This document shows, piece after piece, positions 25,790 through 32,868 of a stretch of 33,539 bases of DNA. The notes under the pieces are model-generated. The model saw nothing but the letters and a program-made list of their open reading frames with translations. It was not told the DNA's origin and did not search any database. Made by a program: the position numbers and the translations under genes. Each line of letters begins with the position of its first letter. The stretch's first letter is position 1. This DNA comes from Bryobacterales bacterium (GTDB lineage Bacteria > Acidobacteriota > Terriglobia > Bryobacterales > Bryobacteraceae), in NCBI GenBank assembly GCA_016789785.1, contig JAEUQE010000078.1, positions 1 through 33,539 of the forward strand, written 5' to 3'.

Positions 25790-26626
25790 TCAGACCTCAA
25801 AGAGCTTGTAAGCCTTCTCAAGCGACTCCAACGGATCGCCCTGAGGTGAGTACTCATGTGCGACGTAGCCTTGAAAGCCCGAGTCGGCGATCGCGCGGGC
25901 GATACCGCGGTAGTTCAGCTCCTGCGTGTCGTCCATCTCGTGGCGGCCCGGATTGCCGGCGGTGTGGAAATGCGCGATGAAGGGGAGGTTGTTCCGGATG
26001 GTGCGGATCACGTCGCCTTCCATGATTTGCATATGGTAGATGTCGTACAGCAGTTTCATGCGCGGCGAGTTGACGCGTTTGCACAGTTCCACGCCCCAGA
26101 CCGTGCGGTCGCACTGATAGTCGGGGTGGTTCACCTTGCTGTTGAGCAACTCCATGCAGAGCGTCACGCCGCGATCCTCGGCCTCCGGGATCACTTTCTT
26201 CAAGAAGGTCAGGCAGTTCTGCATGCCTTCCTCATCACTGAGACCGCGGCGATTGCCGGAGAGCACGATCACGTTGGGAGCGCCGGCTTCGGCAGCCGCT
26301 CGAATGGAAGCGCGGAGCAGCGGTTCCAGCTTCTCGTGAAACTCCTTGTGATTCATGTTGTCGGCGATGGAGCCGGCGCCACTCACCATGCTGGGCGCAA
26401 GGCCGTACTTCTTCACCAGTCCGAGGTCGGGAGCGCGGACCAGATCGAAGCCCTCAAATCCAAGGCGGGCGGCATGCCGGAGCATGTCCTCAAAGGCCAT
26501 CTTGCGTCCGAAGCAGCCACGGGTTACTGCCTGCTTCAATCGGCCCTTCCGCTGGGTGGACTGCGCATGTGAGAGTGCAGGGGCTGCCAGCACGGCCGCC
26601 GACTTCAGAAAAGTGCGTCGACACAT
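25790..26626 (-). CDS. Tat-exported sugar isomerase/epimerase-like TIM-barrel protein
   Basis: 278 residues from ATG 26626. The N-terminus CRRTFLKSAAVLAAPALSHAQ is a Tat signal. The rest is an AP-endonuclease-2/xylose-isomerase-like TIM barrel, closest in pattern to hydroxypyruvate isomerase-like proteins. Metal-site motifs are in order: CMELLNSKVNHPDY, LLYDIYHMQIMEGD, IAHFHTAGNPGRHE and a final YVAHEYSP, supplying the Glu-Asp-His-Glu set. It would isomerise or epimerise a keto-sugar or hydroxy-acid, but exported members of this family are largely uncharacterised. A GTG at 26647 is in frame but would push the twin arginines inward. No Shine-Dalgarno precedes the ATG; TACTAT lies 7 nt upstream. 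Monocistronic. Confidence 0.87.
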   Translation of the reverse strand: MCRRTFLKSAAVLAAPALSHAQSTQRKGRLKQAVTRGCFGRKMAFEDMLRHAARLGFEGFDLVRAPDLGLVKKYGLAPSMVSGAGSIADNMNHKEFHEKLEPLLRASIRAAAEAGAPNVIVLSGNRRGLSDEEGMQNCLTFLKKVIPEAEDRGVTLCMELLNSKVNHPDYQCDRTVWGVELCKRVNSPRMKLLYDIYHMQIMEGDVIRTIRNNLPFIAHFHTAGNPGRHEMDDTQELNYRGIARAIADSGFQGYVAHEYSPQGDPLESLEKAYKLFEV

Positions 26627-26633
26627 GACGATA

Positions 26634-26639
26634 ATAGTA
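26634..26639 (-). promoter_or_regulatory. Candidate -10 element of a leaderless start (TACTAT)
   Basis: On the minus strand TACTAT (26639-26634) ends 7 nt before the ATG at 26626 and there is no Shine-Dalgarno between them. No convincing -35 was found at 17 nt. Confidence 0.35.
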
Positions 26640-26704
26640 GCAGGCACGTCTCACATCCACGGACCTTTCCGGTGGAAGGCTACGGGTAGTGTGCCGCACA
26701 AATT

Positions 26705-26983
26705 ATGGGTTTCGCCTTATGGGTCGAGGGGGACATTTGCCGCGCCTGTGGCACGCACGAATACCGTCCGATGGGCATTGCCGTGATCGGCGTGAAGGAC
26801 CACTTTCGGGCCAGAGATTTCCGGCCCATGCGAACGAAACCGTCTCGGGACTTGATCTCCTTTGCCGGCTATTTTGCGTCCATTGGCGAGATGAACGCGC
26901 ATCTGGACAGGCTGCGGTCTTCCCGACGCCCGCCTGCCCGCGGCCGGAATAAGCGGCCGCCGCGATTCGGTCAACTGCTGTAG
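26705..26983 (+). CDS. Small CxxC-containing hypothetical protein
   Basis: 92 residues. The start has ICRACGTHEYRPMG, a C12-x2-C15-x2-H18 arrangement that could hold a metal. The middle (KPSRDLISFAGYFASIGEMNAHLDRL) looks like an amphipathic helical region, and the end is a basic Pro/Arg-rich tail closing with PPRFGQLL. Codon third positions are GC-rich, as in neighbouring genes, and this frame reads better than the other overlapping frames. No Shine-Dalgarno or close relative is recognised, so the call rests on codon use and composition. It lies 55 bp upstream of the HEAT-repeat gene on the same strand and may share its transcript. Confidence 0.5.
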   Translation: MGFALWVEGDICRACGTHEYRPMGIAVIGVKDHFRARDFRPMRTKPSRDLISFAGYFASIGEMNAHLDRLRSSRRPPARGRNKRPPRFGQLL

Positions 26984-26989
26984 GAGAAA

Positions 26990-27003
26990 CCGGAAAGTTC
27001 CGG
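26990..27003. repeat. Short inverted repeat CCGGAA-AG-TTCCGG before the HEAT gene
   Basis: Perfect 6-bp arms with a 2-nt centre lie 35 bp before the start of the HEAT-repeat gene. The loop is too small for an RNA hairpin, and no T-run follows, so a dimeric protein-binding site is more plausible than a terminator. Confidence 0.4.
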
Positions 27004-27038
27004 CAAACCCTACTCAATAACCGGTGGTACTTGCCGAT

Positions 27039-28106
27039 ATGGGACTTGTGACCAGCAAGACTTCTAGCCCCGCGGCTTCCGTCGCGAACTCAATGACTTC
27101 GCTTGTGGGAGAGTTCGCAAAGAACGTGCGTGTGGATCATCGTGCGGACATCGAGTTTGGGCTCCTGTCCGACCTCACGAATTCGTTTGGGAGCAACCCC
27201 GTCGTTGCACGGCGTGCGATGCGGGAACTGCTCATGCACTCGCCGGGAGGATTCTACTCCGCGGCTCTCAACATCCTCAAGTCCGGGAACGATGGTCCCG
27301 GTTTTGACTATTTGATCGGGCTGCTTCTGGAAAACAACCTCTTGACCTACGCTTTGGGTGATCCGGAAGCGTTTCCAGTGGATGTCGCGATCACCTTAGC
27401 GAAGAGCCTCAGCCGTGTGGACCCGCAGCTTGACGCGAAGCTGATGCGTCAGATCCTCAAGGATGATGGCACCTTCACCGAAGGAGCAAACGTCGACCGG
27501 CTGGAACGAGTGCTGGCGGTTGTGGATGAGATCAGCGACGGAACCCGGCTGGTCACGTCGCTGATGAAGCTCGTTCGTCACCCCAATCCCCGCGTCTGTT
27601 CGAAAGCGTCTCTGATGGTTGTGCGAGCGCACCGGAACGCGGACTGGTTTGCGCAGCAGATGTCCAACCCCGATCCCCGCGTGCGCGCCAATACGGTGGA
27701 GGGTCTTCTGTATGCCCGTCCGAATGAGAAAGAACTCGCCGGGCTCTGGCAGTATTCCCGGGATCCGCATCATCGTGTCGCCACCACCGCGCTGCTCGTG
27801 CTCTACAAGAACGGCAAGGAAGAGGCGGGCGACTTGCTGGAGCAACTCGCCACACATAGCAGTGAGTATTTCCGGGCGGCCGCCGCATGGGCCATGGGAC
27901 AGACCCTCGATCCACGTTTTTTGGCGCTTGTCCAGGGTATGGTGCGGTCGGACCAGGGTCTTGCGAAACGCGCGGCGTTGAAGGCTTCGGTGCTGATTCG
28001 CAAGGAGGCGCTGGCAGCGCAGGAGTCGCGCCCGAAGCCGGCTGCGTGTGCTCCGGAACCTTCTGCTTCTCAGGAACCCCATCGGGACGAGATGACCGTC
28101 ACGTAA
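27039..28106 (+). CDS. HEAT-repeat protein
   Basis: 355 residues from ATG 27039 (GGTGG about 10 nt upstream); GTG 27024 is an alternative. There is no signal peptide or membrane segment. From about residue 40 the sequence is all helical and repetitive. The second half has clear HEAT-type units: LVRHPNPRVCSKASLMVVRA, MSNPDPRVRANTVEGLLYAR, YSRDPHHRVATTALLVLYKN and ATHSSEYFRAAAAWAMGQ. These P-x-x-R-V/A patterns form a curved scaffold for protein binding. The last 40 residues (ESRPKPAACAPEPSASQEP) are a disordered Pro/Ala-rich tail. It is likely a cytoplasmic adaptor. The upstream small CxxC gene may be its partner. It converges with the third ADOP gene. Confidence 0.78.
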   Translation: MGLVTSKTSSPAASVANSMTSLVGEFAKNVRVDHRADIEFGLLSDLTNSFGSNPVVARRAMRELLMHSPGGFYSAALNILKSGNDGPGFDYLIGLLLENNLLTYALGDPEAFPVDVAITLAKSLSRVDPQLDAKLMRQILKDDGTFTEGANVDRLERVLAVVDEISDGTRLVTSLMKLVRHPNPRVCSKASLMVVRAHRNADWFAQQMSNPDPRVRANTVEGLLYARPNEKELAGLWQYSRDPHHRVATTALLVLYKNGKEEAGDLLEQLATHSSEYFRAAAAWAMGQTLDPRFLALVQGMVRSDQGLAKRAALKASVLIRKEALAAQESRPKPAACAPEPSASQEPHRDEMTVT

Positions 28107-28182
28107 GTTCAATGAGCCGGCCTCTCATTCGGCCCCAAATCTCCAGCCCCGCAGACTCCACTCGCCCAAATCCAACGATCCG

Positions 28183-30828
28183 TCATTCCTGGCGCAGGCT
28201 GACCATCGGATCCACCAGGGCGGCTCGCCGCGCCGGCCAGAAACAGAACAGTGCCGTGACCGAAATCAGCAGCGCAGGAGCAGCGAGGTACGCCGTCCAT
28301 TCGTAGGTCTGAATGCGCAGCACGGTCGAGGCTGCCAAGCGTGAGAGAACCAGACAAGCGGGAAGGGCAATGGCAATTCCCGCCAGCACCTGCTTTGATG
28401 TCTCAAGAAGAATCCCGGCGACCAGCCGCCATGGTTCGGCGCCCAATGCGATCTGGATGCCGATGTCGCGCACCCGCTGTGCCACCACAAAGCTGACTAC
28501 TCCATAGAGCCCGATACAGGTGAGAATCAGTGCCAACATCCCGAGAGTTCCGGCGATGGCCGCTGCCGCTTCGAATGGAAAACGCTGCATCGTGGCCATT
28601 TTCTCCAAAGGAACCGGGTCCATACTCGCAGCCGTCAGCGCTCGCATCGCGGCGATCGCAGCAGTGGTGTTGCCGGGGCGGCTGGAACGCACCAGCACGT
28701 TTTCCCCAGTGCTCGACGGGAAATAGATCGCTGACGCGTCCTTGCCCTGAAAGAAGAAACCGCTGATCAGATCCGGGGCGATGCCGATGATCTCGTAGAC
28801 AGTCCCCGCGGATGCTTCCCTTTGCGAGACCCGGCGGATGGTCTTGCCCAGAACGCTCGATTCGCCGGGCCAGAGATTGCGGGCCGTGGCCTGGCTGATG
28901 ATCGCTACGGGCGCGTCTCGCTCGGCCTCCCGGCGTGTGAAGGACCTGCCCTGGAGAAGCGGGATCGACAGCACATCGAAGAACTTCTCGTCGACGGCGT
29001 TGCCGGCAATACCGATGGTGCGAGGCTGGCTATTGCCCGTTGCGTTCGGCCCGTCGATCAAGTACGGCGTCGCGGCCCGCCATCCACTGAGGGGCAGTTG
29101 CGCGACGAGGGTGACTCCGGCCACCGACGGCAGTTGTGCAATTCGATCGAGCGTGAGGCGATGTTCGGTGGGGCTTGCGGCTTCGACCCGTGCGTCGATC
29201 AGCGAGGATACATCATAGCCAGGGTCGGCGGAGTAGAGCCTCTGCGTGTTGCGCACCAACACCGCGGCGAGAATCAGCAGAATGAGACTGATTGTGGATT
29301 GTGCCACGATCAGCAGAGCCCGCAAGCGTGCCGGGCGGACCCGGCGGCCAGCAACAGAGGAGGATAAGTAGCGATTGCTGGACACCGTGAGGTTGCGGGA
29401 CGTGGCTTGCAGCGCGGGAAGAAGTCCGAAAGCGAGCCCGGCGAAGATGCCCAGCCCAACCGCGAAAAGGCCGATCCGCCAGTTGATCTCGACTGGTATG
29501 ACCGCAATACCCGAGTAAGCCACAGCAGAGAGAAGGTAGCTCTGGATCGAGCGGATGCCAGCGCTGGCGCCGAGGAGTCCAAAAGCCGCGCCGCACAGCG
29601 CCAGCAGTGTGCTTTCGGTGAGGAGTTGCCGCACGAGCCTCCGGCGCGAAGCTCCAAGTGAGAGGCGGATTCCGATTTCGTGCGAACGCGCCGCCGCGCG
29701 GCCGAGGTGGAGGTTGGCGAGGTTGGCGCAGGCGATCAGCAGGACCGCGAGAAAGGCAGTGAAGATGAGAGCCGCGGCGATTTGGATTTCAGGATCGCGG
29801 CGCACCAGCGAGTCGCGCAGTGCGAATTCCACGCGGTGCGGCCGTGTCTCGGGAGTGCGCGTTTCCAGGCGAGCGGCAATCGCGGAGAGTTCCGCCGCGG
29901 CCCTTTCGGGAGAAACGCCCGGCCGAAGGATGGCGGAGTAGTCGGCGCGATCCGCAAATGGCTGCATGTCCGTGCGAAGGGCGCCACGATGCCGCGAATG
30001 GATCCACAGGTCGGGCACCACGGGGTGGGTCCCGGTGAATGATGGGTCTGCGACGCCGACCACCGTGAGAAGCGATGATCGGACTCGCAGGGTTCGGCCG
30101 ATGACGCTGGGATTGGCTTGAAACAGGCGTCGCCAGCCTGCGTCGGAGAGGACCACGTTGAGGTTGGCCTCGTCTTCGTTGAGAGCCGGCCCGGTGTTGT
30201 TGCCGGTGACGAGCAAACGGCCGAGTTGAGGGCGTGCGCCGAGATGAGAGAAGTAGTCGCCGGAAACGGAGGTGACAAAAGCCTGGCTGGTGACGGGCTC
30301 GGCGAGCTGAAACTGGAACGTGGATTCGCCGTAGAGGGCTTCGATCGCGGAACTGCCTTGGAAGCGGGAGGCCTCCTCGAATGTCCATGAGTTGTTGCGC
30401 CGGTCGCCAGCCATCACGGCGACAATGTCGTAGTTGCGGCTCGCTACGGGAATGGGGATCGGCCGCATCAGAAAGTTTTCGTAGAGCGTGAAGAAAGCAA
30501 TGTTCGCGGCGATGGCCACGCCGAGGACAGCGATCGATGCGAAGGCGAAGCCGGGGTTGCGGCGCAGTCCGCGCACGGCGTAGCGAAGGTCGGCGGAGAC
30601 TTCGTCCAGGAGGCGGTAGCCGAGAGCTTCGCGGCATTCCTCGCGGTAGTGCTCAGTGGAGCCGAACTCAAGTCGTGCCTGGCGCAAGGCTTCCTCACGG
30701 GTCAGATGCGCGTGATGGGACTGAAGGTCATCCGCGCGAACTTCCAGGTGATGGGTGATTTCTTCGTTCATCTCCGATTCGACAGCAGATCGGCGCCGGA
30801 AGAGTTTGCTTCGGAGAAAGGAAGACAT
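28183..30828 (-). CDS. ADOP-type FtsX/MacB permease (third copy)
   Basis: 881 residues. The N-terminal prefix (1-85) has VESEMNEEITHHLEVRADDL and LTREEALRQARLEFGS, the same helical permease-prefix type as the second copy. TM1 lies at about 98-122, followed by a MacB-core-like periplasmic domain. The first FtsX domain contains RSHEIGIRLSLGASRRRLVRQ, then come a second periplasmic domain and a last FtsX domain ending RRAALVDPMVSLRQE. There is no ATPase and, unlike the other two copies, no padR gene next to it. GGAGG lies 8 nt before the ATG. A short leader ORF ends in TGATG over the start codon and a consensus TTGACA promoter lies about 160 bp upstream. Substrate unknown. Confidence 0.93.
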   Translation of the reverse strand: MSSFLRSKLFRRRSAVESEMNEEITHHLEVRADDLQSHHAHLTREEALRQARLEFGSTEHYREECREALGYRLLDEVSADLRYAVRGLRRNPGFAFASIAVLGVAIAANIAFFTLYENFLMRPIPIPVASRNYDIVAVMAGDRRNNSWTFEEASRFQGSSAIEALYGESTFQFQLAEPVTSQAFVTSVSGDYFSHLGARPQLGRLLVTGNNTGPALNEDEANLNVVLSDAGWRRLFQANPSVIGRTLRVRSSLLTVVGVADPSFTGTHPVVPDLWIHSRHRGALRTDMQPFADRADYSAILRPGVSPERAAAELSAIAARLETRTPETRPHRVEFALRDSLVRRDPEIQIAAALIFTAFLAVLLIACANLANLHLGRAAARSHEIGIRLSLGASRRRLVRQLLTESTLLALCGAAFGLLGASAGIRSIQSYLLSAVAYSGIAVIPVEINWRIGLFAVGLGIFAGLAFGLLPALQATSRNLTVSSNRYLSSSVAGRRVRPARLRALLIVAQSTISLILLILAAVLVRNTQRLYSADPGYDVSSLIDARVEAASPTEHRLTLDRIAQLPSVAGVTLVAQLPLSGWRAATPYLIDGPNATGNSQPRTIGIAGNAVDEKFFDVLSIPLLQGRSFTRREAERDAPVAIISQATARNLWPGESSVLGKTIRRVSQREASAGTVYEIIGIAPDLISGFFFQGKDASAIYFPSSTGENVLVRSSRPGNTTAAIAAMRALTAASMDPVPLEKMATMQRFPFEAAAAIAGTLGMLALILTCIGLYGVVSFVVAQRVRDIGIQIALGAEPWRLVAGILLETSKQVLAGIAIALPACLVLSRLAASTVLRIQTYEWTAYLAAPALLISVTALFCFWPARRAALVDPMVSLRQE

Positions 30829-30950
30829 CAGTCAAGCCTCCATGTTGGCAAGGGGCTTTCCGTCAACCTGCACGCGGGTTTCGAGGAGGATTCACCGCAA
30901 GCCGGGAGGGGCAGGGCGCGCGTGACAAAGGAGGTTGGCTTGAAGGGCAT
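30828..30950 (-). CDS. Possible 40-residue leader ORF coupled to the third ADOP gene
   Basis: The ORF from ATG 30950 to TGA (30830-30828) encodes 40 residues (MPFKPTSFVTRALPLPACGE and a Lys/Pro-rich tail ending PTWRLD). Its TGA overlaps the permease ATG as TGATG. It lies wholly inside the predicted leader transcript, and GAGAGAG precedes it by about 7-9 nt. No homology is recognised and codon evidence is weak. Its value would be regulatory, through translational coupling or attenuation. It could be a chance ORF. Confidence 0.35.
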   Translation of the reverse strand: MPFKPTSFVTRALPLPACGESSSKPACRLTESPLPTWRLD

Positions 30951-30973
30951 TGGGTTCTCTCTCGGCGGCTCTT

Positions 30974-31024
30974 TCCTAAGTTGCTTAGTGAAGTCATCAT
31001 AGCCCCACTCTCCTAAGCTGTCAA
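30974..31024 (-). promoter_or_regulatory. Consensus promoter of the third ADOP gene with flanking TCCTAAG repeats
   Basis: On the minus strand a perfect TTGACA (31024-31019) and TATGAT (31001-30996, 5 of 6) are 17 nt apart, the strongest promoter match in the window. Plus-strand TCCTAAGYTG occurs twice (30974-30983 and 31011-31020), 37 bp apart, bracketing the -10. CTAAG-TTG-CTTAG (30976-30988) is a perfect small dyad just downstream of the -10. These are candidate operator half-sites. Confidence 0.7.
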
Positions 31025-31476
31025 GGAGAGATGTGCGCTCGAAGCGAGATTGGTGCGATCGTGCGAGCTGCCGGTCAGCTTCGCGTCCGAACGCCGGCAC
31101 GCAGCCGCGGCAGTTTGCGAAGGCCGGGGACCTTACGCGACGATACGGGGCGTCCGAGCGCCATCCGCGCTCGTCCGTGCGGGGACGCGGAGAGTGCCAG
31201 CGTGCTGGCCGATGGAGTCTCTATCTTCCGCTGGGTCCAACGGCCCGTGCACGGTAGCGCCGGCCCCGGGATCGGGCCCCAGACCTTGCAGCGTCCGCCT
31301 ATCGATGGACGCCTCCCCCGCAAAGCCCGCGGCGGGTCAGCCGGCATCCACGGCGTTGCTGGGGCGGCATTCTCCCTCGGCTTTTTTCGCGAATCCGGAT
31401 AACACTTCGTTCGCGGCGGCGTCCTCCCCGCAGAGCCCGGAAATGGAGGGCTGAAAACTGAACCGAGGAGGATCTC
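31025..31476. other. GC-rich intergenic stretch without a supportable gene
   Basis: About 450 bp between the third ADOP promoter and the small secreted-protein gene. Long frames exist on both strands, but they have Arg/Pro/Ala-rich composition, no recognisable domain and no ribosome site. One minus-strand frame reads more protein-like but holds internal stops. The only clear signal is at the right end: GAGGAGGA (31465-31472), the ribosome site of the next gene. A decayed gene or an uncharacterised RNA are both possible. Confidence 0.4.
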
Positions 31477-31914
31477 ATGAAGATCGTTCGTATGATGATT
31501 TTCGCGGCGTCGGCGATGCTGCTTCAGGCGGGGGGCGGTTTCTGGTTGGAACTTGGCAATCCCGTGGCGAGCAAGGATCCTGCCGCGAAGAACGCCGCAG
31601 TGCTGGTTCGCGCGATTGGCTGCGGCGAGCCCACACAAGCCGGCATCACGGCAACGGCGGAAGGCATTGTCAACGGCGAGCGCAAGACCATCCCCGCGAA
31701 ACTGGTGGCACTCGGCGAGAGAGGTCTTTACGCCGTGGAGCGTTCGTGGCCGAAGGAAGGTAAGTGGCTGTTGCACATTCGCGGTAGCTACATGGGGCGT
31801 GACACATCCACGGTCGCTCATGTTCTGGCGAACGGCGAAGTGAAACGGCCGGGAAAGCTGCTGCAGAATCACGTGTCTGCTTCTGAGATCGACGCGATGG
31901 TGCGCGCGGAATAG
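31477..31914 (+). CDS. Small secreted hypothetical protein
   Basis: 145 residues with a signal peptide (MKIVRMMIFAASAMLLQA, cleavage near residue 18) and a mature part predicted to be mostly beta. The sequence runs GGGFWLELGNPVAS, then NAAVLVRAIGCGEPTQAGITA, and later YAVERSWPKEGKWLLHI. This resembles a small Ig-like or FixH-like beta-sandwich in outline only; I do not recognise the family. One Cys in the mature protein excludes an internal disulphide. The ribosome site GAGGAGGA, 4 nt before the ATG, is the best in the window, suggesting high expression. The amidohydrolase gene follows 37 bp later in the same direction. Confidence 0.72.
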   Translation: MKIVRMMIFAASAMLLQAGGGFWLELGNPVASKDPAAKNAAVLVRAIGCGEPTQAGITATAEGIVNGERKTIPAKLVALGERGLYAVERSWPKEGKWLLHIRGSYMGRDTSTVAHVLANGEVKRPGKLLQNHVSASEIDAMVRAE

Positions 31915-31951
31915 ACGTACCGCGCGGTGCATTGTGGCACCATGGTGATCG

Positions 31952-32866
31952 ATGCAAACACCGTTTGGAGACATCGCCGTCTCCGATGCACATGTGCACT
32001 TCTTCTCTCATGGATTCTTCCGTCTGCTTGCCAGGCAGAAGGACGGGCTCACGGTGGAATCCATGGGAGAGCAACTCGGCTGGCAGATGCCACCGGAAGA
32101 CCCAGCGGCACTGGCAACGCGATGGGTGGAGGAGTTGGATCGTCATGGAGTGTCGCGCGCCGCGTTGATCGCGAGCCTGCCTGGCGACGAAGCGTCGGTT
32201 GCCGCTGCCGTGAAGCTATACCCTGACCGCTTCCACGGCTATTTCATGGTGAATCCGTTGATGGAGGATGCGGCGTCCCGAGCCGCTGGATGGCTCGCGA
32301 ACGGACTGCGCGTCCCGTGTTTCTTTCCGGCGATGCACGCCTACTCCATGCAGGACGCAGCGGCTGTCGGTGTGCTGGAAGCGATCGCCGCGACGCCGAA
32401 GCCAGTGGTATTCGTCCATTGCGGAGTATTGAGCGTCGGCGTACGGAAGAGGCTGGGGCTGCCCTCACGCTTCGACCTCCGCTTCTCCAATCCCATCGAT
32501 CTGCATTCGCTGGCGCTGCGGTTTCCGCATGTCCGCTTCATTGTGCCGCACTTCGGCGCGGGCTATTTTCGCGAAGCATTGATGCTGGCGGATCTGTGCC
32601 CGACCGTTTATCTCGACACGTCGAGTACGAATTCGTGGATGAAGTACATCGACACCGAGCTGACTCTCGACAGGGTGCTGCACCGCAGTCTGCACGTGGT
32701 GGGTGCGGAGCGGCTCTTGTTTGGCTCGGACTCGTCATTCTTCCCGCGAGGCTGGCATAGTGCGATTTTCGATTTGCAGGCAGCCGCATTGAAGGCGCTG
32801 GGCGTGAGTCACAGCGATGCGAAGGCGATCTTCGGGGGCAATCTCGGAGAGTTGCTTGCGGTGTGA
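31952..32866 (+). CDS. Amidohydrolase-2-family metal-dependent hydrolase/decarboxylase-like
   Basis: 304 residues, cytoplasmic (no signal peptide). The TIM-barrel metal site is visible: DAHVHFF (H14, H16) at strand 1, FVHCG (H156), IVPHFGAGYF (H200) and FGSDSSFFPRGW (D260) at strand 8. This H-x-H...H...H...D layout with a GSD motif near the end is the PF04909 group (aminocarboxymuconate-semialdehyde decarboxylase-like, 4-sulfomuconolactone hydrolase-like and many unknowns). The substrate cannot be assigned; an aromatic acid or lactone is possible. ATG 31952 is used; only a weak GGTGAT lies upstream. The stop is 2 bp from the end of the convergent minus-strand gene. Confidence 0.85.
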   Translation: MQTPFGDIAVSDAHVHFFSHGFFRLLARQKDGLTVESMGEQLGWQMPPEDPAALATRWVEELDRHGVSRAALIASLPGDEASVAAAVKLYPDRFHGYFMVNPLMEDAASRAAGWLANGLRVPCFFPAMHAYSMQDAAAVGVLEAIAATPKPVVFVHCGVLSVGVRKRLGLPSRFDLRFSNPIDLHSLALRFPHVRFIVPHFGAGYFREALMLADLCPTVYLDTSSTNSWMKYIDTELTLDRVLHRSLHVVGAERLLFGSDSSFFPRGWHSAIFDLQAAALKALGVSHSDAKAIFGGNLGELLAV

Positions 32867-32868
32867 AC

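Noticed and set aside
26355..26786. Plus-strand frame of 143 codons opposite the start of the TIM-barrel gene
   Set aside because: It overlaps the Tat signal region and promoter of a well-supported minus-strand gene and looks like a shadow.
13754..30828. Complete ABC export systems (MacAB/LolCDE-like) at the three permease genes
   Set aside because: No Walker A/B ATPase or membrane fusion protein gene is present anywhere in the window, so only the orphan-permease description is supported.
31311..31440. Two similar CCTCCCC-GCA-AGCCCG segments, about 115 bp apart
   Set aside because: They match over about 17 bases with gaps in very GC-rich DNA; not enough to claim a repeat family.
31075..31974. 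Minus-strand frame of 299 codons across the small secreted gene and its upstream region
   Set aside because: It is opposite a gene with a signal peptide and strong ribosome site, and has no recognisable domain.
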